A stretch of 64,000 nt of DNA, taken from positions 44,886-108,885 of the forward strand of contig NZ_QJTC01000013.1 of NCBI RefSeq assembly GCF_003217575.1. Reading direction: 5' to 3'. Numbering within the stretch: the stretch's first letter is position 1; each line of letters begins with the position of its first letter. Source of the stretch: Xylophilus ampelinus (GTDB taxonomy: Bacteria > Pseudomonadota > Gammaproteobacteria > Burkholderiales > Burkholderiaceae_C). The notes under the pieces were generated by a model. The model was given only the letters and a program-made list of their open reading frames with translations. It did not search any database and was not told the origin of the DNA. Shown piece by piece: positions 58,625 to 64,000 of this stretch. A program made the translations under genes and the position numbers.

Positions 58625-59458
58625 ATGAAACTCAAAGCCCGCTGCTCGATGACCGTGACCGCCTATGCCGACAGCCCGGTCGTCGCCGTGCTGCGGCCCC
58701 GCAGCGGCCGGGCGCAGTGGATGATGAGCGAGCGCTACGAGCTCTCGCCGCTGGTGCCCACCTCGGAGATGGTCGATCCCTACGGCAACCTGTGCCAGCG
58801 CTTCACCGTGCCGCAGGGCACGATGCGCATCGAGGTCGAGATGGTGCTGCAGGCCGAGGACCACATCGCGGTGCAGCACGACGCCCACTACACCCCGGTG
58901 GCGCTGCTGCCCGACGACGTGCTGCACTACCTGCTGCCGAGCCGCTACTGCCCGTCGGACAAGATGCAGGGCCAGGCCCTGTCGCTGGTGCAGGGCCATG
59001 CGCCGGGCTATGCGCAGGTGGAGGCGATCCGCGCCTGGATCCACGCCAACATCGAATACCGCTACGGCGTCAGCACGCCCAACACCGACGCGCTCGACAC
59101 GCTGATCCAAGGCGCGGGCGTCTGCCGCGATTTCTCGCACGTGGGCATCGCCCTCTGCCGGGCGCTGAAAATCCCGGCGCGGGTGGTCGTGGGCTACCTC
59201 TGGCAGCTGGACCCGATGGACATGCATGCGTGGTTCGAGGCCTTCGTCGGCGGCCGCTGGTACACCTTCGACGCCACCCAGTCGGAGCCGCGCGGCGGCC
59301 GCATCGTGGTGGCCTACGGCCGCGACGCCGCCGACGTCTCCTTCATCAGCGACTACGGGGCGGTGCCGCTGCAGATGGGCGAGATGCACACCACCGTCAC
59401 CCGGCTCGACCTGCCCGGGTCGGCGTCGGAGCAGGCGCAGCCGACGCCCGCCGGCTGA
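58625..59458 (+). CDS. Transglutaminase-like protein
   Basis: 277 residues. The papain-like triad is Cys in GAGVCRDFSHV, His in MDMHAWFEAFVGGRW and Asp in YTFDATQSEPRGG. The N-terminal beta domain (about 1-130) has FTVPQGTMRIEVEMVLQAEDH. Bacterial members are peptidases or amidases rather than cross-linkers. No secretion signal is seen, so it is probably cytoplasmic. ATG 58625. Confidence 0.9.
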   Translation: MKLKARCSMTVTAYADSPVVAVLRPRSGRAQWMMSERYELSPLVPTSEMVDPYGNLCQRFTVPQGTMRIEVEMVLQAEDHIAVQHDAHYTPVALLPDDVLHYLLPSRYCPSDKMQGQALSLVQGHAPGYAQVEAIRAWIHANIEYRYGVSTPNTDALDTLIQGAGVCRDFSHVGIALCRALKIPARVVVGYLWQLDPMDMHAWFEAFVGGRWYTFDATQSEPRGGRIVVAYGRDAADVSFISDYGAVPLQMGEMHTTVTRLDLPGSASEQAQPTPAG

Positions 59459-59467
59459 CCGCCGCCG

Positions 59468-60664
59468 TCAGGCCCGCACCGCGCGCGGCGCGCCGGGCCA
59501 CATCCTCACCGCCAGCGCGGCCGCGGCGGCCAGGGTGGCCATGGCGCACACCGCCGTCCAGCCGCCGTGGGCCAGCACCACGCTGCCGAGCGCCGCGCCG
59601 CTGGCCATGCCGATGAACATGGCGGTGAACAGCACCGCATTGAGGCGGCTGCGCGCCGCGGGCTCGATGCCGAAAACGATGGTCTGGTGCGCCACCAGCG
59701 TGGCCTGCATGCCCAGGTCGAAACCCACCGCGCTGACCGCGATCAGCCACAGGCGGTCGGGCCCCACCGCCATCGCCAAAAACGACAGCGCCACCAGCCC
59801 GGCGCCCAGCCGCGCGACCAGCTCCGGCCCCTTGCGGTCCGCGATGCGGCCGGCCAGCGGTGCGGCCAGCGCGCCCACCGCGCCCGCCAAGCCGAAGGCG
59901 CCGGCGGCGGTGCTGCCCAGGTGGAACGGCGCGCCGTGCAGCATCACCGCCAGCGTCGACCAGAAGGCGCTGAAGCCGACTCTCAGCAGCGCCTGGGCCA
60001 GCGCGGCGCGGCGCAGCGCCGGGTGGCTCCGCCAGAGCGTGCAGAGCGAGGCCAGCAACGCGCCGTAGGGCAGCTGCGTGGTGGGCGCGAAGCGCGGCAG
60101 CCCGCGCCAGGCCGCCACCGCCAGCAGGCCGATGCCGAGGGCCGCGGCGCCGTACATCGTGCGCCAGCCGAAGTACTCGGCCACGAAGCCGCTCACCACC
60201 CGCGACAGCAGCACGCCCAGCAGCAGCCCGGTCATCACCTTGCCCACGGTGCGGCCACGGCTGGCGGCGGGCGCCAGGGTGGCGGCGGCCGGCACCAGGT
60301 CCTGCGCCAGGGTGGCGGCCAACCCGATCGCCAGGCTGCCCGCCAGCAGAACGCCGAGCGACGGCGCCAGCGCGCAGAGCAGCAGCGCCAGGCACAGCAC
60401 GCCGGCCTTGGCCAGGATGATCCGCCGCCGGTCGAACCGGTCGCCCAGCGGCGCCAGGGTCAGGATGCCGAGCGCGTAGCCCAGCTGCGTCAGCGTCGGC
60501 ACCAGGCCGATGGTGGTGGCGCCCACTCGCAGGTCGGGGCCGAGCACCCCGAGCATCGGTTGGCTGTAGTAGAGCGACGCCACCGCCAGGCCGGCACCGA
60601 CGGCCAGCAACAGCACGAGCGCGCCGGGAACGTCGGCCTGCGGCGAAGGAGAGTAGGTCGTCAT
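59468..60664 (-). CDS. MFS transporter
   Basis: 398 residues with twelve predicted helices. The loop 2-3 signature GDRFDRRRIILAKAG and the second-half GRIADRKGPEL mark the major facilitator superfamily, drug:proton antiporter-like. The substrate is unknown. It ends 10 bp from the convergent transglutaminase stop. Confidence 0.93.
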   Translation of the reverse strand: MTTYSPSPQADVPGALVLLLAVGAGLAVASLYYSQPMLGVLGPDLRVGATTIGLVPTLTQLGYALGILTLAPLGDRFDRRRIILAKAGVLCLALLLCALAPSLGVLLAGSLAIGLAATLAQDLVPAAATLAPAASRGRTVGKVMTGLLLGVLLSRVVSGFVAEYFGWRTMYGAAALGIGLLAVAAWRGLPRFAPTTQLPYGALLASLCTLWRSHPALRRAALAQALLRVGFSAFWSTLAVMLHGAPFHLGSTAAGAFGLAGAVGALAAPLAGRIADRKGPELVARLGAGLVALSFLAMAVGPDRLWLIAVSAVGFDLGMQATLVAHQTIVFGIEPAARSRLNAVLFTAMFIGMASGAALGSVVLAHGGWTAVCAMATLAAAAALAVRMWPGAPRAVRA

Positions 60665-60768
60665 GCATTCGCCCGGGTCGTGGAAACCCGACATTCTGCG
60701 GGCCGCGCCCTCCACGACGCCGTGGGCCGCCCGAAAAGCCGGACGCGGCCGCGCACCATCCGCCGCCC

Positions 60769-61341
60769 TCACCCCCCGGCTCGGCCCAGGTGCTCGTACA
60801 AAATGGTGCAGCCGATCCCGATCAGCACCACGCCGCCGACGATCTCGGCGCGCTTGCCCACGACGCGACCCAGTACCCGGCCGACCATCACCCCGGCGGT
60901 CACCATCAGCGTGGTCGCCAGGCCGATGGCCAAGGCAGTGGGGAGGATGTCCACGTCGACGAAGGCCAGGCCCACGCCGACGGCCATCGCGTCGATGCTG
61001 GTGCCCACGCCGGTCAGCACCAGCACCCAGAATGCGTTGCGCTGCGGACGGTCTTCCTCGGCCTCGGGCGCCGACAGGCCCGAGCGGATCATCCGCAAGC
61101 CCAATACGCTGAGCAACACCAGGGCGATCCAGTGGTCCCAGGCCTTGACGTAACTGGCTGCGGCCAGGCCCGCGGCCCAGCCGATGACGGGGGTGATGGC
61201 CTCGATGGTGCCGAAGATGAGGCCGGTGCGCAGCGCCTCGCGAAAGCGGGGCTTGTGCAGCGCCGCGCCCTTGCCGACGGCCGCGGCGAAGGCGTCGGTC
61301 GACATGGCGAAGGCCAGGAACAGGGTGGAGGCGAGATTCAT
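60769..61341 (-). CDS. mntP: Manganese exporter MntP
   Basis: 190 residues (E. coli 188). Two related halves, each with a conserved acidic helix: [19 protein letters not shown] and [20 protein letters not shown]. The six-helix LysE-superfamily layout is intact. It exports Mn2+ to relieve toxicity. Its leader carries a yybP-ykoY/Mn riboswitch, the standard regulation of this gene. Confidence 0.95.
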   Translation of the reverse strand: MNLASTLFLAFAMSTDAFAAAVGKGAALHKPRFREALRTGLIFGTIEAITPVIGWAAGLAAASYVKAWDHWIALVLLSVLGLRMIRSGLSAPEAEEDRPQRNAFWVLVLTGVGTSIDAMAVGVGLAFVDVDILPTALAIGLATTLMVTAGVMVGRVLGRVVGKRAEIVGGVVLIGIGCTILYEHLGRAGG

Positions 61342-61344
61342 GGG

Positions 61345-61514
61345 AGCACAGAAGCAGCCGGTTGCAAGACACCGCGGCGCACCACCACCCGGCTGTCCCG
61401 TGTCGGTACACCGCTGGTCTCGCCAACCTTCCGGCTGCCCGCACCACGGCACGCGCGGTGCCGAGTCTGTTGACGCGGGCGCTGCCGACATCCGGCAGCA
61501 GGCTACTCCCCAAA
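61345..61514 (-). ncRNA. yybP-ykoY manganese riboswitch upstream of mntP
   Basis: Reading the minus strand, the leader begins with TTTGGGGAGTAGCCTGC and, closer to the gene, contains GGCGAGACCAGCGG, the two conserved internal-loop segments that bind Mn2+ in yybP-ykoY RNAs. Paired GCTGCCGGAT..GGCAGC and GTGCCGTGG/ACGGGAC-type arms lie between. The position directly before mntP matches E. coli, where Mn2+ binding opens expression. The exact ends are estimated. Confidence 0.85.
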
Positions 61515-61532
61515 GGAAGCGCGATTCTAGAG

Positions 61533-61703
61533 CGTGTTATGCACGTCGACGTACCCGCGCAGGCCGGGGAGCAGCCCGGCGGCAAGGCGCAAGACGCGCC
61601 GCGGTGTGGATACCGCAAGCGGACGGCAACGCGGCACCCGGGCCTCTCCCCGTCTTTCCCGAAGGGTGGGTCCCATCCAAAGTATGTCGAAGTGCATAAC
61701 ACG
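61533..61703. mobile_element. MITE-like element with 22-bp imperfect inverted repeats
   Basis: CGTGTTATGCACGTCGACGT.. at 61533-61554 and its reverse complement at 61682-61703 match in 20 of 22 positions around about 127 bp without a gene. The outer bases GAGC/GCTC extend the symmetry with a one-base offset. It lies between the mntP riboswitch and the FtsH-like gene and may have separated their promoters. No clear target duplication. Confidence 0.6.
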
Positions 61704-61884
61704 GCTCCATCAACGGCACGCGGCCGGCCGCGGCGGCCGCCCTACGCGGAGCAGGGCAGGGCGGATGCAAAAGGCCTGCGCAGGACTGGAGAAATTGCCC
61801 AACAAAAAGGCAATCCGTAGGTCTTTTCCTACCATGCGGGACCGCGCGCCGCAGGCGTTGGCGCCTGCCGCGGGGTCCCACCGC

Positions 61885-63756
61885 ATGAAACAGAACCTGC
61901 TCCGCTTCGTTAAAACCTACCGCCTGGCCGTCGGCGGCGTCGTTCTCGCCCTGCTCGCTGCCTTGACGATCGGTCTCTGGCCGGGCCTCTCGGTGCCCGT
62001 CGGTGCCCTGCCCGCGGGCGCCGCCGGCCAGCAGATGGCCGCCGATCCGGGCCGCTGGGGTGCGACCCAGCGCGACGGCTCGGCCTTGCTGGCCGACCTG
62101 CGCGGCGGCAGTATCGCGGCGGTGGGCGTCACGCCCCACGCGCTGCTGGTCACCACCACCGGCGGCGAGCGCTACTACGTGGTCGACGGCCGCGGCGCCT
62201 TCGCCGGGCTGGTGGTGCAGCAGGCGCAGAGTGCCGCCACGCCGGCTTTCGAGCTGGCGATGCTGCCGCAGGTGCGCGTCGGCGCCGACATCTCGCAGGG
62301 CTGGGACCGCGGTATGGAGCTGTTCCGCGCGCTGATCGGCCTGCTGCTGCCGCTCCTGCTGATCGGCGCGATGTTCTACCTGATGCGCCGCGACGTCACC
62401 TCGCTCTCGAAGCTGGTGGAGAAGCCCACCGGCGTCTCGTTCTCCTCGGTGGTGGGCGCGGGCGAGGCCAAGTCGGCACTGGCCGACGTGGTGCAGTTCC
62501 TGCACCAGCCGGCGCGCTACGCCGCCCTCGGCGCACGGGCGCCGCGCGGCATCCTGATGCTGGGCGGCCCGGGCGTCGGCAAGACGCTGCTGGCCAAGGC
62601 GATGGCGGGCGAGGCCGGCGTCAACTTCATCGCCACCAACGGCAGCGAGTTCAGTTCCAAGTTCTACGGCGTGGGTGTCGCGAAGGTCAAGCAGCTCTTC
62701 GCCACCGCCCGCAAGAACGCGCCGTGCATCCTGTTCATCGACGAGATCGACGGCCTGTCCAAGCGCAGCGCGGGCACCGGCGCGGCCGAGAGCGAGAGCG
62801 AGAGCAACCGCATCATCAACCAGGTGCTGGTCGAGATGGACGGCTTCGCCGACAACGAGGGCGTGATCGTCATCGGCGCTACCAACCTGGCCGACAACCT
62901 CGACGAGGCGCTGCTGCGCGAGGGCCGCTTCGACCGCCGGGTGAACGTGAAGCTGCCCGACGTGCGCGACCGCGCCGACATCCTGCGCCTCTACGCCGCC
63001 AGGCTGCCGACGATGCCCGAGGCCGACTTCGACCAGCTGGCCCGCATGACCAACGGCCTGGCGCCGGCGGCGCTGGCCCACATCGTCAACCACGCGGCGC
63101 TGGTCGCGGCCCGCCGGGATGCGCAGTGGGTCACCATGGCCCACATGATGGAATCGGTCGAGACCACGCGGATCGGCGAACTCAACGGCGGCCGGCGCGC
63201 GCTGTCGGAGGGCGAACTGCGGCGCGTCGCGGTGCACGAGGCGGGCCATGCGGTGGTGGCCTCGGCGCTGCGCTCGGGCAAGGTCGAGAAGGTCACCATC
63301 CTGCCGCGCGGCGGCGCCCTGGGCGTGACGCTGGTGACGCAGGAAGAGGACACAGTGCTCTATCCCAAGAGCTTCATCGAGGCGCGCATCCAGATGCTGC
63401 TGGCCGGCCGTGGTGCCGAACTGATGCTGCTGGGAGAGGCTTCGAGCGGCGCGGCGCAGGACCTCCATGAAGCCTCGCGCCTGGCGCTCGACATGGTCGG
63501 CCGCTTCGGCCTGTCGCCCGAGGCCGGCCTGTTCAGCCTGGCCGCCGTGCCAGAGGCCCATGCCGGCTCGGCGGTGGGCGATGCGGTGCGCCAGGCCAAC
63601 AGCTTGCTGGTGGCGCTGGAAGCCCGTTGCACCGAGGTGCTGGAAGCCCACCTGCCCGCCCTGAAGGCGCTGACCGCCGAGCTGCTGGAGCAGGAAGAGG
63701 TGGAGGGCGATCGGGTGGAAGAGCTGGTGCATTCGCCGCTGCGGCGCGCGGCGTGA
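61885..63756 (+). CDS. FtsH-like membrane ATP-dependent metalloprotease
   Basis: 623 residues. N-terminal helix (about 13-35), a periplasmic segment, a second helix (about 145-168), then the AAA domain with GGPGVGKTLLAKAM, Walker B ILFIDEIDGLS and the SRH region REGRFDRRVNVKLPD. The zinc protease motif HEAGH and downstream LLAGRGAELMLLGEASSGAAQD complete the peptidase. It is diverged from canonical FtsH (for example FLHQPARYAALGARAPRGIL in place of the usual FL..P..F..LG.K.PKG.L). It is probably a second copy with a special substrate range. ATG 61885; no neighbours in the same operon. Confidence 0.9.
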   Translation: MKQNLLRFVKTYRLAVGGVVLALLAALTIGLWPGLSVPVGALPAGAAGQQMAADPGRWGATQRDGSALLADLRGGSIAAVGVTPHALLVTTTGGERYYVVDGRGAFAGLVVQQAQSAATPAFELAMLPQVRVGADISQGWDRGMELFRALIGLLLPLLLIGAMFYLMRRDVTSLSKLVEKPTGVSFSSVVGAGEAKSALADVVQFLHQPARYAALGARAPRGILMLGGPGVGKTLLAKAMAGEAGVNFIATNGSEFSSKFYGVGVAKVKQLFATARKNAPCILFIDEIDGLSKRSAGTGAAESESESNRIINQVLVEMDGFADNEGVIVIGATNLADNLDEALLREGRFDRRVNVKLPDVRDRADILRLYAARLPTMPEADFDQLARMTNGLAPAALAHIVNHAALVAARRDAQWVTMAHMMESVETTRIGELNGGRRALSEGELRRVAVHEAGHAVVASALRSGKVEKVTILPRGGALGVTLVTQEEDTVLYPKSFIEARIQMLLAGRGAELMLLGEASSGAAQDLHEASRLALDMVGRFGLSPEAGLFSLAAVPEAHAGSAVGDAVRQANSLLVALEARCTEVLEAHLPALKALTAELLEQEEVEGDRVEELVHSPLRRAA

Positions 63757-63785
63757 AAAAAGCCGGCCGCATCGCGCGGCCGGCT
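63756..63785 (-). terminator. Strong hairpin, terminator for minus-strand transcription
   Basis: AGCCGGCCGC (63761-63770), loop ATCGC, GCGGCCGGCT (63776-63785). The A-run is on the left, so on the minus strand it becomes a U-run after the stem. There is no T-run for plus-strand transcripts. Confidence 0.55.
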
Positions 63786-63909
63786 GGCGGCGCGGAACTG
63801 CGGCCTATGGGTTTTTACCGGCGCCCGGCGGTCCACGCGCATCGGTGCGTGCGTGCCGCAGCGGCGTCGCCATGTGTGCCTGACGGCCCGAGGGTCCAGC
63901 CTAGGCTTA

Positions 63910-64000
63910 GAGCGGCTAACAAAACGTTGTCAATGATCGTAAGCAGATGGCACAGCATCCCAAGGAGAGCCAGGCGACATGAATGTCGATGCGACGCCCA
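63910..64000 (+). mobile_element. Left end of an IS5-like insertion sequence, truncated by the window
   Basis: GAGCGGCTAACAAAAC begins at 63910 right after TTA (63907-63909). The first 11 bases of this end, GAGCGGCTAAC, are shared with the terminal inverted repeat of the element at 195-306, which is also flanked by TTA. AAGGAG at 63962-63967 precedes an ATG at 63979 (MNVDATP...), possibly the transposase start. The rest lies beyond the window. Confidence 0.4.

Noticed and set aside
63756..63785. Terminator for the FtsH-like gene on the plus strand
   Set aside because: The stem is strong, but no T-run follows it on the plus strand; the A-run is on the left, so it suits minus-strand transcription.

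Overview
The window is high-GC, gene-dense DNA of a betaproteobacterium, most likely Burkholderiales/Comamonadaceae (Acidovorax/Variovorax/Xylophilus-like). The evidence is the minCDE order, a monomeric NADP isocitrate dehydrogenase, a short MetH homocysteine-binding module encoded as its own gene, a Urt/Fmd-type amide transport cluster, a complete five-step hut pathway, and a dispersed intergenic repeat with a GCTAT(n6)ATAGC palindrome. The family assignment is an inference, since no rRNA or tRNA gene was seen.

Layout. 1-513: start of an ExeA-like ATPase, then a small transposon-like element inserted in a dispersed repeat. 513-9175: large-subunit catalase, flavin-reductase-like protein, glutamine amidotransferase, minCDE, aroQ, psd and an SH3-domain protein. 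9300-12419: a lower-GC restriction-modification pair (MT-A70 methyltransferase and BglII-like endonuclease), with a degenerate metH fragment on one side and the intact metH module on the other. 12594-19696: periplasmic alpha-carbonic anhydrase, a MoxR-type AAA+/VWA pair downstream of aliphatic amidase amiE, and divergent icd. 20124-23254: an integron-like cassette array of five attC-type sites with short, lower-GC genes and no integrase in view. 23353-35303: amide utilisation, comprising fmdB, fmdA, a five-gene Urt/Fmd ABC transporter, a transporter-fused hybrid histidine kinase and its LuxR-type response regulator. 35422-38538: a tightly overlapping saccharopine dehydrogenase-like/DUF4166/DCC trio and a RIO-like kinase. 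38580-50544: two decayed genes, then hutG-F-I-D-U-H, hutC and a TauABC-type ABC transporter, all on the minus strand. 50833-63756: recQ, pckG, a LysR regulator, metallophosphoesterase, transglutaminase-like protein, MFS transporter, mntP with an upstream Mn riboswitch, and an FtsH-like protease. 63910-64000: apparent end of an IS5-like insertion sequence.

How the parts work together. Short-chain amides would be imported by the Urt/Fmd transporter and hydrolysed by FmdA and AmiE to ammonium plus formate or another short acid. The AAA+/VWA pair next to amiE looks like an amidase maturation device rather than part of a nitric oxide reductase locus. The hybrid kinase carries an NCS1-type transporter domain and is followed by a LuxR-type regulator. 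A 12-bp core CGTC-N4-GACG occurs twice between amiE and icd and once between urtA and the kinase gene, and is the best candidate for that regulator's operator. The hut genes convert histidine to glutamate and formate through HutH, U, I, F and G. Related CCTGTA-type palindromes sit at hutH and before the hut-linked transporter, consistent with HutC control.

The most unusual material is the integron-like array (including a gene with an RNxxxH HEPN motif and an upstream A8 frameshift), the three-site amide operator set, paired AGATCT sites forming an inverted repeat in front of the methyltransferase gene, dispersed repeats that supply stop codons to neighbouring genes, and a repeat element inserted in frame into the zinc region of RecQ.
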